Shown: positions 40,669 to 53,375 of the stretch, in pieces
Position numbering within the stretch: the stretch's first letter is position 1
Layout of the letters: every line of letters begins with the position of its first letter
NCBI RefSeq assembly: GCF_000471905.2
Contig: NW_006500031.1
Span: 5,030,925 to 5,094,924, forward strand
Length of the DNA stretch: 64,000 nt
DNA from: Amborella trichopoda
Taxonomy: Eukaryota > Streptophyta > Magnoliopsida > Amborellales > Amborellaceae
Direction of reading: 5' to 3'
Notes under the pieces: generated by a model
Seen by the model: only the letters and a program-made list of their open reading frames with translations
Databases searched by the model: none
What the model was told of the DNA's origin: nothing
Translations under genes and position numbers: made by a program

Positions 40669-41015
40669 ATTGTTGAGAATTGGTTGGGTGAAATGGGGGC
40701 AAAAAGGTAATATAAATTTAAAAATTCAAGTCTTGATTCTTTCTTGTTTTTATGCACAAGAACATTATCTCAAGATAATATTTACCCCCTTCAATACTAC
40801 ATTTGTTATGTATAAGAAAGATAATTCATCCTTGGGATACAGGAAAACATAATTGTTGGGAATTGGTTGCGTGAAATGGGGGCAAAAAAGTAATATAAAT
40901 TCAAAAATTCAAGTATTGATTATTTCTTTCTAGCATGCAAGAATGCTATCTCAAGATGATATTTGCCTATCTTCAATACTTAAGGCAATTTGCCTTTGAG
41001 ATACATGAAAACATA
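40669..41015. repeat. Approximately 183-bp tandem repeat, two units
   Basis: Unit 1 from about 40669 and unit 2 from about 40852 share TTGTTG(A/G)GAATTGGTTG, GTGAAATGGGGGCAAAAA, TAATATAAATTnAAAAATTC and TACA(G/T)GAAAACATA, with substitutions and a deletion. It lies just upstream, in reverse-strand sense, of the copia remnant and could be part of its LTR. Confidence 0.75.
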
Positions 41016-41019
41016 GAGG

Positions 41020-44000
41020 TCTCTTTTATATTCCAAAGCTCTATGCACCGTAGATTAGAACCCACACACTAGACACCAGAGTCTTGATGTTATAGAGAGA
41101 GAAAGAGATAGAAAACGAGTAGAGAGAGATGAGGTGTGTTGAAAGGTTCAAAAGTGTGCTAAAAATTGTCTATCTCGTATGACAAAAGGACCCCATTATA
41201 CATTAACTGTATTGGTGGTTACATGCACCACCAACAATGTGCGCCATCAAGTGCCCACGCCCTCACAAGCTTTGCGCACTCCACACATACACCATCGCTC
41301 TCACCTTTGTACTAATAATATAAAGCATGTGAATACTGCTAAGATAACTCCCTCATCTTCAATGTGAGACTCAAACCCGCACCTTTCTCTCTACAAAAAT
41401 AGCTTAGAGAAAACAAAACAACCTCATATTATTCTTTTGAAATAGACCCAAATATTTTTCAAACCAACATACCAACCATTAATTTTATTAATGTTCCTAT
41501 GTATTTTTCAAACCTAAAAGGGGATATGATTTACCCCCCCCCCCCCCCAAAAAAAAAAAAAACCAAAAAACAAAAAACAAAACATGTAGTATGATTTGTT
41601 GTGTCTATAGTAGGAGGGTAGGCCTCCAACGTTCTAAACTCCTCAGCATCCATCGAGTCATGACACCCATCAACCCCAATGCTCCCAGCCCTAAACGACC
41701 ACAACCCCTCCAAAATCTTGAACCTTTCCATACCAAGCAGGGCTCAAAAAGGAAGAAACAACACCCACCCACCCACCCCAGTTCGACATTCTTTCTTCCA
41801 ATCATTTCACCCCCCGAAACAAAAAAAAAAAAAGGAAAAGCCCACAAAGAGATGCCCTAAGATCAGGCGCATGAGGATTGTGTCCTTTCTGCACCACCAT
41901 TAGATGCAAAAAGATGTTAATAGATGAGCAAAATACAATCTAGATAGAGAAAGACAGAGAACCATGCAAAAAGATGTCGATAGATGAGCAAAATACCATC
42001 TAGATTGAGAAAGAGAGAACCATGCATCTATGGTGCAAGAAACACAAGAGGAAAACAAATTTAAAAAGTTTGAGACTGCATTAAAGGCTTGACACGAAAA
42101 GGAAGAGAATGGGTAGAGAGAGAAGTATGAAAAACGAATCTAGGCAAAGTAAATATTAGAGAGAGAAAGAGAAAAGGGGCAGACTTTTTAGAGTGGAAAA
42201 GCTAGGGTTTTTTTTGCAGGGGAGGTCAGACAGGCTTTCGTGGGGTGAGAGAGCATCTTTACCGTAAATAGGGGGAGAGGGGTGCTGACACTCCGTATAA
42301 CAATTCAATGCTGAGAGAGAGGAGGGATCTGTGCCGTTGGCGAGGCATGTGAGTGGATTTTGTGCAGAAAAAGAAATACGAGTTAAGTGATGAGAGACAA
42401 AAAAAAAATTTAGAGAGAGAGCGAGAGAGCAGAGAAGAGGGAGGACGGGTGGGGGGAATTTCTTGCAAAAGCAGTTGACAGTGCAGTATGGACGTACGAA
42501 AATGCCCCTCTTTAAAGATCTTAGACATCCTTGGGTTTTTGGATTTTAACTTTTTGGATCTCGAAGGTTAGTCTTCCGTGTTGGATCGATAATTTAGATT
42601 GAATTAAGCATGTGTGAATCAATTGTCTAAAAAATAATTTAAAATTATATTAAAATTAAATTTTGTAGGGTGGAAACTAAAAAAATGGACAAAAACATTA
42701 GATAACTTAAATATTTGAAAGAAATTATAAAAAAGGGGTTTTTTGGGCCGAGCTCTATACCATCTCAAAACTAGTTCAATTTTTATTAACCCTTATCCAA
42801 ATCAGAGATCTGGATCGGGAGCCGTAGGTTTTAAAACACTGGTTATAACTAGAATTGATGTTTAGAATAGCAGGTAGGCTGGCTGATCAGCTACCATATC
42901 CTACTAACAGTAATTCCAATGGGTTCGACTAGTTTAGTCCCACTGAGATGGTAAAAAGAAAAAAATCAAAAAGTTATTAAGAATAATTTATATATCAAAT
43001 AATTTGATTTGTGAAAAATTTCGATAAAATTATCAAAGATGGAGTGGTTTATGTCTATGTTTCATAGGGTCTGTTTGAAATGAATGAAATCTCAATAATA
43101 ATATATGTAGGGTATTTTGAATATTAATGTTTTATTTAAATGAGTCAAAATGTATAATCTAACACCAAAAGGTACGTCGTGCTAGCTCATCGGAATCCTG
43201 ACCGCCGCAATCATAAACATCACACCATTGGTTGAGGAACAAAAGGATTGGGGTCTGGAATATATTTTTGCTTCTCTCCATCTTGCAGTATAAAGCTCTG
43301 TGTCTCAATACCATATATAAGAAAAACAAATAACATATAAGCAATGTCCCAACTAGTATCAAAGTTATCTCGATGTGCAATATTTTTACCCCTATCATGA
43401 GCTCAGAGGAAATAATGAAGATTCGAATTGTATCATGATAAGGTTGAGTGTTAGTGCATCTAATTTTTTTTTTTTTGTAACAAGCAATGGCTAGCCTAGC
43501 ATGAAATTTATTGCGCGTGAGGTTGAAGAAACAATATAAATACTACAAACAGAGACAAAATATAATATCCAAGTTATGTACCATTCGATGGTAAATACTA
43601 AATAGAAGAATAATATCCAAATCCTTAGTTATATACTACATTGTGAATCGGATGGCCTAACTTAGTTGTCTTCCATCTGTAATCAATGATTTTCAACATT
43701 TCCTGTGCAAGTTAGCAATTTTTCTGTGCTGCAACCTTCACTTTCAAAATCCCAATAGAGAGCAGCCCCACGGTGGATTTCTTGTTTGCATCTAATGCCT
43801 ATAGTAATGATGTAATAGGAGTGTTAATGAAAATTGATGGAGCACATATGAGACCAAATTTGATATCAGACAAGGGGTGCCTTAGATTAGGAAGGCCCTT
43901 CACTGCTAGAGGGAGAGAAAAAATTTATAACTATCTGTTTACAGAAGAAGCTCTGTACTTTTTTTTTTTTGTCTTCATCTCTTTAGCTTTTCATTTTTAT

Positions 44001-44600
44001 AAGAAGGAAAAAGGGTAACGGTTATCTTTCTCCAATAAAGGTAACGGTTATATTCATTTAATACATCCATATAAACGTTGGATATAATTATATATAATTA
44101 TAATAAACATAGGATTCCTCTAAACCTACAATTGTAGGCTAAATCACGTGAAGCCTCATAGTCATTCGTGTCAACATGGAGTCATGCATACTTTCTTGCA
44201 CCCAACCCAAAACCTCCATTCCCTAATTATGCCTCAATTTACTTTTCAGCTTGGGGCCACCCGAAACTGCTGGTTGTCCATTTAGTTGAGGCAACTATAA
44301 CCTTTAGCTTAGGGTTGTGGCTCTAAAATTGATTCCATAGACAAATAACTAGCCGCAAAGCATATGATCCCGGGCCGAATCAAGTTTCCTAAATGGGAAG
44401 GACTCCAAAATGGTTGTATATAAATTTTGGTATTATTCTCCTTGCCTTCATAGTGTCCTTCACATTCTAGGTGAGAAAATAATGTAGAAGCACATATCCA
44501 CCCACAATTAAGTTGCGAAACTATTATTAATTCCAAATAATGTTTTAAAAACCCGATCAAAAATATTTTATGGCCTGTTTCGCAATCATTGTTACTAGCC
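41020..44600. other. Intergenic, no gene seen
   Basis: It contains a poly-C/poly-A run (41534-41562), GA-rich stretches at about 41090-42430, a local duplication of CATGCAAAAAGATGTnnATA at about 41906 and 41963, and only short unrelated frames. No protein family recognised. Confidence 0.5.
41534..41562. repeat. Poly-C followed by poly-A run
   Basis: Fifteen C directly followed by fourteen A. The exact lengths are probably unreliable in the assembly. Confidence 0.85.
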
Positions 44601-44720
44601 GTACGTGTTGCGAATGTTTGAATTTCTGCTAAATTTATATAGCTTCTTTGGCAGAAATTCAAATGAATCTCTCTTTTTCTCTCTCTTTCTACTAACAACT
44701 AACAACTGCTGGAACACAAT

Positions 44721-45052
44721 AAAGTTAAAAATACAACATGATAATAAAATTAATCTCTCTAAGTCAATTTATCTTTTTTATTTTGTATTAACTTAAGAGT
44801 TTTGATTTTTTAGAGAAGCTATATAAATTTAGTTGAAGCAGTTGCTAGTAGAAAGAAAGAGAGAAAGAGAGATTCAAGTTGCGAATGTTTTAATTCATCC
44901 CTTTGGCATCTCTTTCTCTCCATCTTTCTACTAACAACCGCTTCGACTAAATTTATATAGCTTATTTAAAAAGTCAAAACTCCTAAATTATAAAAAAGAT
45001 AAATTGAATTAGAGAGATTCATTTTACTATCATGTTGTATTTTTAACTTTAT
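44721..45052. repeat. Foldback with two 150-bp arms
   Basis: Arm A (about 44721-44872) and arm B (about 44907-45052) are inverted copies. AAAGTTAAAAATACAACATG pairs with CATGTTGTATTTTTAACTTT, and GCTATATAAATTTAGT pairs with ACTAAATTTATATAGC. The spacer is about 35 bp. A further direct piece (GTTGCGAATGTTTnAATT) appears at 44608 and 44878, so the locus has been duplicated more than once. Confidence 0.85.
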
Positions 45053-45439
45053 TTTGACTATAAAATAAAATTTAATTGACAACAAATGCTCAACATGAGA
45101 CATTTTATTAGTATTTGCATGTTTTTTGACACAATAATGAAAAATATAATGCAATTGACACTATTCCCTTTAGAAACCTGAAAAACTAGATTTTTGTGAA
45201 ATTATATTGATTTTTTAAAAAAAATTCTTTGAAGCCGAGACCTGAAAGAAAGACCTATGTGATATTTTGCTAGGGAATACAATTTTTATTTTATTTTATA
45301 TTAATGATAATAATCGCCCCTTTTTATTTTGACAAAAAGATCACTTACAGATGGTCTTATTACAATCAATAAATATTTCAAAATAAAAAAATACAAAAAT
45401 AGAATAAAACTCAACCACTTGATTCATTTATTCAACCTA

Positions 45440-45818
45440 ATACTATGCTTAAGAATATAAAAATAAAAAAGAGCAAGTAAGTAAAGAGAATATGCCAGAG
45501 ATTACCTCAACTGGGCTTATTAAACCCCACACCGAGTCACTACATCTAATGGTACGGGATCAGCGGTCTAGCTTCAATCTCTAACCCGAAAAAGTAATTT
45601 CGACCAAACTAGGTAACCACCCTTAAATCTCTACAAAACCTTAACCCCAAAATTAACTAAAGTTTTAACCCTAATTTCTCAGACCCTTAGTATATTCAGG
45701 TCAAGAGAGAGAGTAGATAGTAGACCTAGGGTTGGGGCGTGCCCCTATGGAACTTTTAGAGAGAGAAAGTTAGAGAGATAAAATCTGAGAGGATAGAGAG
45801 AGGGACGTGGCCCCTAAG

Positions 45819-45853
<35 letters not shown>

Positions 45854-46314
45854 TTATGAGAGAGAAGAANNNNNNNNNNNNNNNNNNNNNNNNNNNNNNN
45901 NNNNNNNNNNNNNNNNNNNNNNNNNNNNNNNNNNNNNNNNNNNNNNNNNNNNNNNNNNNNNNNNNNNNNNNNNNNNNNNNNNNNNNNNNNNNNNNNNNNN
46001 NNNNNNNNNNNNNNNNNNNNNNNNNNNNNNNNNNNNNNNNNNNNNNNNNNNNNNNNNNNNNNNNNNNNNNNNNNNNNNNNNNNNNNNNNNNNNNNNNNNN
46101 NNNNNNNNNNNNNNNNNNNNNNNNNNNNNNNNNNNNNNNNNNNNNNNNNNNNNNNNNNNNNNNNNNNNNNNNNNNNNNNNNNNNNNNNNNNNNNNNNNNN
46201 NNNNNNNNNNNNNNNNNNNNNNNNNNNNNNNNNNNNNNNNNNNNNNNNNNNNNNNNNNNNNNNNNNNNNNNNNNNNNNNNNNNNNNNNNNNNNNNNNNNN
46301 NNNNNNNNNNNNNN

Positions 46315-46348
<34 letters not shown>

Positions 46349-47790
46349 ATGAGAGAGAGAAAGAGAGGTGTGTAGAGATGGGGGAGAGCACCCCTATTTA
46401 TAGTGAAATTTTGGTCTAGAGTTTCTTTAGGATTTCCTATAATTTGCATATTACTTGAGATTGAATATGGACCGTTAATCAATGTGACTTGTGATGTGAG
46501 ATATCTGAGCCATCCATTCCATAGATGGGCAATCAACATTTTGGAAGGTGCATAAATCATTATCCCCCTTTCTTTAAACTATTTTTTCATCAATATATTT
46601 AAATAAGTTAAATCCATTAAAGATATCATGCATTTCATAAAATTGCATTATTCATCTTATATATTCTATAAGAATATATCAAGAAATATCAAGTTAATAT
46701 TTACAATCTTAAATAGATAAGATATGGTCAATATTTACTATATTACAAATTGATCATATGTCATAAGATACACTTTCTATATTTAAATAACTTGAACACA
46801 AAGCTATCAAAAGGAATCCAAAGGGGTGGGGTGTGCCACCCCTATGTGGCACATGTGAGCCCCAATCCACATGCCACATGGTGGGCCCATGTGCACTATG
46901 GGCCCTCATAGAATTTTATAAATATTTTTTTAAAATTAAATAAAATAATTTAATATGTATTTAAATTTTTATAACTTTGTAAAATCAATAAATGTATTTT
47001 TATAAGTCAAAAAATCATAAATAAAATATTGAGAGATTCATAAAAATTCAAATAATAAAACTAAAACCATTTCAATAATAAAATGAACACAATTAAATTA
47101 ATATGATGGAAAAATGATCTATATTGTTTTAAGAATTCAATTTGTAATTATGGGGTACTCCACTTTCAACTGTGGACTACAGACCATACTTGCTTTATCG
47201 AACCGACCAAGGGTTTTTCATGACCCACAGTCGAAGCAGGGGCTCATTAGAAGGTCACCAAAGTCTGCCTGATGAGTCAAGGGGTCGCAATCCCAGTCTG
47301 TGGATTACAGGTCCTCCCCTAGAGACAAGTCAAGGTCACTACGACCTGATGCAACCACATCTCTATGGTGTATAGGGTTATCTCTCTCGCACATGCATAT
47401 GCTTCACCCAAAGGTGGATAACTGGCTTTCCCGAACGATCTATCAATATGCATACCATGTGATGGAACATGGATGAGGATTTGGCCCCCGTCTCTGTAGG
47501 TCTACTATCACACACAAGGGTCACACTGTCCCTCGGCTCACTCATTCAGGTATAAGCTCCGACCTCATCAAGGGCTAACCCAAAACCCTTCTCCGTTTAT
47601 TCTTTATGCTCAGGTACCTTGTGTTTTCCAACCAACTAGCCTATATCGTCAAGCATAGTCTGGTATCAGCAAACATCATTACTTAGTATGGTCCACGAGG
47701 GACCACACTCCCACTGAGTTTATGTTCCACTATAATAAATATTTTTCATTACATACTCATAAGGCCTTTAAAGGCCACATAAACCCAAAA
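45440..47790 (-). repeat. 3' LTR of copia element 2
   Basis: In reverse sense it starts TTTTGGGTTTATGTGGCC at 47790, and 46930-47790 matches 51271-52104. Beyond that it continues through GGGGTGGGGTGTGCCACC-type sequence, a TATA-like CTATTTATAG at about 46393, and a GA tract with gap to roughly 45440. The far end is estimated by analogy with element 1 and is uncertain. Confidence 0.65.
45824..46345. repeat. (GA)n microsatellite with assembly gap 45870-46314
   Basis: GA repeats lie on both sides of 445 Ns, in the 3' LTR of element 2, at the place corresponding to the CT gap in element 1's LTR. Confidence 0.88.
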
Positions 47791-47823
47791 TCTCCCAATT
47801 GACCTTTAAAGGCCTTACATTCT

Positions 47824-48335
47824 CTATTCATCACTTTCTCTTATCCCTATCTCTCTCACATGTTTTACAAAAACATTAGGGACAACTCCCTTAGTCAGAG
47901 AGTTCGCAACCATCAAATCTATAAATATATAGCTGATCTCGATCTCTTTCAATCTTATCTCATTTATCAAATGATAAAAATATGGTTTAATATGCTTGGA
48001 ATTCGTATGAAACCGAGGCTCCTTAGAGACACAAATATGTCGTAGAAAATTCGCATTGCCTTGCAATGTACAGGATGAAAATTAAGTTGATTAAGAAACT
48101 TCTTAATCCATATGGCCTCCTTGTTTGCTAGACAGCATGCCACATACTCGGATTCCATGGTAGACAAAACCACAGTATCTTGTTTCTTTGATTTCCAAGA
48201 AACGGCACCCCCTCCAAGCATAAACACATACCTAGATGTAGGTTTCGCATCATCTGGATCCGCGAGATAGCGTACATTTGAATATCCCTCTATTCCTATT
48301 GCAGTTCTTCCCTTATATGTGAGCGTATAGTTCAT
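47824..48335 (-). pseudogene. copia RNase H, element 2
   Basis: The frame 48335-47967 reads GRTAIGIEGYSNVRYLADPD, then GGGAVSWKSKKQDTVVLSTM and [16 protein letters not shown]. 48066-47824 carries the C-terminus (KEPRFHTNSKHI, SLTKGVVPNVFVKHV). A frameshift joins the two. The start and the D/E/D pattern are partly preserved. Confidence 0.8.
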
Positions 48336-48371
48336 AGTGCCCTTTAAATATTTGAGAATTCTAACTGCTTT

Positions 48372-49100
48372 TCAATGCTTATCTCCTAGATTGCTTTGGA
48401 AACAGCTCACCAGACTCATGACGAAGGACAAGTCAGGCCTTATTCCCGTCATGGCGTACATAAGGGACCCAACTGCGCTCATGTATGACACTATCTCTAT
48501 GGCTCTTATATCCATCCCTTCGGTAGGACACATTTTATTACTAAACTTCGTCTTTTTGTCAATTGGGGTAGACATGCACATACTCATATCAAACTTTTCC
48601 AGTATCCTCTTAGAGTAGGTTGCTTGAGAAAGTTTGATAGTCTTCTCTCTCTTGTTTTTTATTATCTTGATGCCCAACACATATGAAGTTTCTCCAAGAT
48701 CGATCATATCGAAGTGTTGTGCAAGGAAATTTTTTGTCTCTACTACTAGGGCAATTAAGCTACTAACAATTAGCATATCATCCATATATAATGATATAAA
48801 GACCACATCACCCCTACTAACCTTTTGATATATGCAATAATCTTATTATTTGTAGAGAACCTTGCAAGAGCAATAGTCTCTTGAAATTTTATGTTCCACT
48901 ATCGTGATGCTTGTTTCAGGCCATAAAGGGATTTATTAAGTTTGCACACTAGGTTCTCTTTTCCTTTTTCCTCAAATCCCTCAGGTTGGGTCATGTAAAT
49001 TTCTTCTTCTAAATCCCCATTTAGAAATGTTGTTTTAACATCTATTTGATGAACCTCAAAGTCAAAATGGGCTGCTATAGCTATAAGGATTCAAATGAAT
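48372..49100 (-). pseudogene. copia reverse transcriptase, element 2
   Basis: 48806-48372 contains the catalytic YMDDMLIVSS, then MIDLGETSYVLGIKI and VGSLMYAMTGIRPDLSF, all copia RT hallmarks. The N-terminal RT text (NGDLEEEIYMTQP near 49000, SLYGLKQ-like near 48920) is in other frames, so the domain is frameshifted. Confidence 0.85.
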
Positions 49101-49438
49101 GGAAATTTGGCAATTGGGAAAAAAAATTTCTCATAATCTATCCCTTCTTTCTGGGTAAAACTCTTTGCAACCAACCTAGCTTTGCATTTTTCTATTTTTC
49201 CTTCAGAGTTCAACTTTTTCTTGAAAATCCACTTACAATCAATGACCTTACGCTTTTGAGGTAGATGTACTAATTCTCATACATGGTTTTGGTTAATTGA
49301 AGCATACTAATATTTCATAGCTTCTACCCAGTATTCCCTTTCAGGACAGGTCAAGGCTTTACGGTAAGTTTTAGGTTATTAATTTGGATCTTCTCCAACC
49401 CTATCAAAATGTTCCCCAAGGTAGACAAATTGTTCTAG

Positions 49439-50200
49439 TTATAGAGGTGGTCTACTGACTTGGTTACTTCGTCTTGATTTGGGTAAAGGTTCATTTTCTT
49501 TAGAGAGTTCAGGTTCATGTTGAGTTAGTTTAGAAGTTTCAGGTTCAGGGTCTCGAATTACATCCTTGTTTTTTGCCTCCTCATAACAATTGGCTTGTTT
49601 TCTACTCACCCTTGCTTCAAGGAACTCTTCTTCGAAGAAGTGAGCATCATGGCTATCATTAACCGCTCTTGTTTGAAGGATATAGAATCGATACCCCTTA
49701 CCATGACCTAGGTAACCAATGAAAATGGTTTTGACAGTTTTGGGTTGCAATTTGGTTCTATTTTGATGTGGGATAAGGATATGGGCTGAGCAACCCCAAA
49801 CTCTCAAGTGTTCAAGGGAGGGAGCATGACCTGTGAAAATTTCGCGAGGAGTAAGTGGGGCAGTTTTTGTAAGAGTCCGGTTAAGGATGTAAAATATCGT
49901 TAATACGACTTCTCCCCAAAACTCCAAGGAGAGATTTGCGTGTCCCATCATACTCCTTACCATTTCCACTAAGGTCTTATTCCTTCTCTCAGCTACACCA
50001 TTAGGTTCAGAAGTATAAGGCATGGTGTATTCATGGATGATCTCATTTTCAATGCATAAATCTTTGAAAAGGTCAGATGAATATTCCCTCCCTCTATCGG
50101 TTCTAAGAACTTTGATTTTCAGGTTGATTTGATTCTCTACATTGACTTTATAATCTTTGAATTTTTCGAAGGCTTCTGATTTTGTTTGAATAAGGTACAC
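49439..50200 (-). pseudogene. copia integrase core, element 2
   Basis: A 253-codon open frame. Residues include VLRTDRGREYSSDLF (catalytic Asp region), [20 protein letters not shown] (catalytic Glu region) and HLRVWGCSAHILIP, followed by the integrase C-terminal linker rich in Glu and Lys. The first catalytic Asp lies upstream in a separate frame, so the whole polyprotein is not continuous. Confidence 0.85.
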
Positions 50201-50268
50201 ATGGTCAAATCACTACTAGTCATCTATTAAAGAGATAAAGTATCTTTTTCTACTTTTGGTGGTCACAT

Positions 50269-50592
50269 TCATAGGTCCACATATATCACTATGAATGATT
50301 TCCAATATGCTAGTAGCTCTTTTTGCCTTGGTGGTCTTTTTCTTATTAATTTTCTTTGCACACAAGACTCACACACTTTCGATAAATCTCTCTTATAATT
50401 TTGAAGAATCACGTCATTTTTCAATCTTTCCATTCGTTTGATACTATTGTGTCCTAACCTCATATGACATATGGTAGCATCTAATTCATTAAAGAACGAG
50501 ACATCAACAACATTCTTTTTCATTTCAATAGTAAATAGTCCATCTACAAGTTGTCTAGTTATGATTACATCTTTTCCCTTTTTGACCACCAC
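50269..50592 (-). pseudogene. copia GAG-pre-integrase, element 2
   Basis: It contains HMRLGHNSIKRMERLKN and KVCESCVQRKLIRK, the His/Cys zinc-binding pattern preceding integrase. It overlaps the protease frame by 38 bases in a different frame. Confidence 0.8.
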
Positions 50593-50893
50593 TTTCTGCC
50601 CAAATGAAAGTGGTTATGAATCCAGTCATGGACATCTTAGGAACAGAAACCAAGCATTTCCTCATATCAGGAGCATAAAGTGCTTGCTTTAGGATTACGG
50701 TGCTCCCACTCTTCAGTTTCAACTCGAAATCTCCAACTCTAAGTATATCAATCTTCTGATTTCCTCTCATGTAAATATGTTGTTGTCCTGGCCCTATGGG
50801 AGAGAAAGAACAGAAACCATCCTTGGTGTTTGTGACATAGGTCGTAGGTCCCGAGTCAAGACACCAAGAAGCTCCCTTGGGGTCAGCCAGCAT
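50555..50893 (-). pseudogene. copia protease region, element 2
   Basis: WCLDSGPTTYVTN carries the aspartic-protease DSG (usual form DSGASxHMT), followed by RGNQKIDILRVGDFELKL, matching the copia protease-to-pre-integrase segment. Confidence 0.8.
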
Positions 50894-51260
50894 AGACTAA
50901 AAAAAAACCACACATGTCAATTCCTTGTTGGTCCTTCCAAATTTGTTTAACAAACAACTATTGGCTATGTGGCCCACCTTCTTGCAAATAAAACAAGTTC
51001 GAGTTTCTCCTTGCTCCCTTATTTCCAAAATCTCTCCTTTTGAAATTTCTTTTCTTTCAAAAATTGTTTCTTCCCTTTTCTTTCTTAAATTTAAAAGAAG
51101 GTGGAGATTTTACCATATGCACGGCTTCCCTTGGAGTTGTTGTCAGTAGTTGCCTTGAATATTTCCTCTCATCTTCTGCTTTGATTGTAGTGATGAGCTA
51201 TTCCAGTTATGGTGCTTTCCTTTTGGCTGCGATGGAAGATATGAATGTCTCTCATGAATT
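50894..51260 (-). pseudogene. copia gag C-terminus, element 2
   Basis: The reverse strand reads a zinc knuckle of the CFICKKVGHIANSC type at about 50995-50945, preceded by a Lys/Arg-rich stretch. It is cut at about 51260-51271, where LTR sequence begins directly. Confidence 0.7.
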
Positions 51261-51270
51261 AAGGAGTAAC

Positions 51271-52104
51271 CAATTTAATATATATTTGAATTTTTATATC
51301 TTTGTAAAATCAAGAACTGTATTTTTACAAGTCAAAAAATCATAAATAAAATATTGAGAGATTCATAAAAATTCAAATAATAAAACTAAAATCATTTCAA
51401 TAATAAAATGAACACAATTAAATTAATATGATGGAAAATGATTCATATGGTTTTAGGAATTCAATCTGTAATTATGGGGTACTCCACTTTCAACGGACCA
51501 CACTTGCTTTATCGAACCGATCGAGGGTTTCCCATGATCCACAGTCCAAGCAGGGGCTCATTAGCGAGTCACCAACGTCTGCTCGATGAGTCAAGGGGTC
51601 GCAATCCCAGCCTGTGGATTACAGGTTCTCCCCTAGAGATGAGTCAATGTCCCACGACCTGATGCGACCATAGCTTTATGGTGCATAGGGGTATCTTTCT
51701 CGCACATGCATATGCTTCACCCAAAGGTAGATAACTGACTTTTTCGAATGATCTATCGATATGCATGCCGTGTGATGGAGCATGAATGATGATTTGGCCC
51801 CAGTCTCTGTAGGCTTATCATCACACACAAGGGTCACACAGTCCCTTGGCTCACTCATCTGAGCATAAGCTTCGACCTCATCAAGGGCTAACCCAAAACC
51901 TTTCTCCGTTTATTCTTTATGCCCAAGTACCTTGGGTTTTCCAACCGACTGGCCTAAATCGTCAAGTACAGTCCGGTATCAGCAAACATCATTTGCTTAG
52001 TATGGTCCACGATGCACCACACTCCCACTGAGTTTATATTCTACTATAATAAATGTTTTTCATTACACACTCATAAAGCCTTTAAAGGCCGCATAAACCC
52101 AACA
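51271..52104 (-). repeat. 5' LTR of copia element 2 (shortened)
   Basis: It matches 46930-47790, including TCAAGGGGTCGCAATCCCAG and GGATAACTGnCTTTnCCGAA-like text. The reverse-strand start TGTTGGGTTTATGCGGCC lies at 52104. The promoter-distal half of the LTR is missing. Confidence 0.8.
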
Positions 52105-53375
52105 AGACCAGCCGATCCGTTTCGAATCGCTAATCCACTAATTCAACACAGTTTTGGAATGGTTGATCCGTGTCATCGATCTGTTGTTTTAGCCTTTGAT
52201 CTCAATTGCTCTTACTTTTACTTTGAAGTACCTTAACATTAAAATAATTTCCACAACATATCTAATGTGATAACCAATTTTTCAAATCGCTGGAACGACA
52301 TGATTTTCTCAAAAAAAACCTAAAAACCTTGGAGCTGCATCTTCCATTGAAATGCTTAGATGCCGTATCATTCTAGGTGCCATAAGTAAAATTTGGGCCC
52401 TTTAGAACAATTCTTGCTTAAGTGCACTCTCTCCATCTTTCCCAAGCCATTGACACCCCAAGGTACAACAATGTTTTACCAATTCCCGAGTCAAGGATCC
52501 AATGTGTTACCATTGCATTTAGTAGGAGCATGTTGTCCATTTATTTCCTCGGATAGAAGACCGATATAAGAATATTTTCTCAAACTAGTGATCAACTTTA
52601 GGACCTAGATTAATATTTTTAAACATAATATTAATCTTTTGAGTTTTAAAACACTCAGATCAAACTATCAAAAAATTATATGACTTCCTTATATCTAAGG
52701 ACTTTTTTTTTTCCCTTCACGTATGAATAGAATGCAATTTAAAAAAAATAATTAATTACTTTTTTTTAAACATGTAGATCGGACTATCTAAAGGTTAGGC
52801 AGTTTCCTTATATCTAAAAACACCATTTTTTGTTTCAAGCATGCGTAGAATGCACATGAGTTGGAGGCTGCTAGCTCCAAAAATACTCGTGGATGGGATT
52901 TTTGGGCCCCTAGGAGTTGTAGCAATGCATATGGCATATTTTTTTGGGTAATTTATTAGAAAAAACATGCATCTTACCTATTTTTTCATATAATTAGCAA
53001 GTTAGGTTTTTTAAATATTTTAGCAGGATTAGAAACCACAACGTGATAATTAGGTATAGGGATACTACAACCACGACCCAGCATCTGTCCTTAAATTTTA
53101 TTGGATGCAAAGTTTTATACTCCACTTTAAAATGACCGGATGAGTATTTTTAAAAAAAATTAAATTCCAACTTTGTGTTTCTAAATATTTATACATAATA
53201 GTTCAAAATTGGAGAATCTCAATTTTATCTTGAAAAACTATTTCTTTTGACCTCAATTCAACTGCCTTTATGTCTTTATTTGAGGCTGGAAGTTGCCTTC
53301 TTGCCTCCCATAACGTTGGTCTTGAATTTTTTCTTGAATTAGTCTCACCCGTGGGTCACCAAGTTGAGGAGGTTG

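Larger units (their letters stand above)
45440..52104 (-). mobile_element. Ty1/copia LTR retrotransposon (element 2)
   Basis: Reverse-strand element with 3' LTR (about 45440-47790), PPT, RNase H, RT, integrase, protease and gag end, and a shortened 5' LTR (about 51271-52104). Several long ORFs survive, for example 253 codons of integrase, so it is younger or less damaged than element 1. Its proteins match element 1 closely in motif wording ([14 protein letters not shown], the RNase H end), showing one lineage. The gag N-terminus, PBS and 3' part of the 5' LTR are deleted. It lies between MAP and ARP. Confidence 0.85.
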
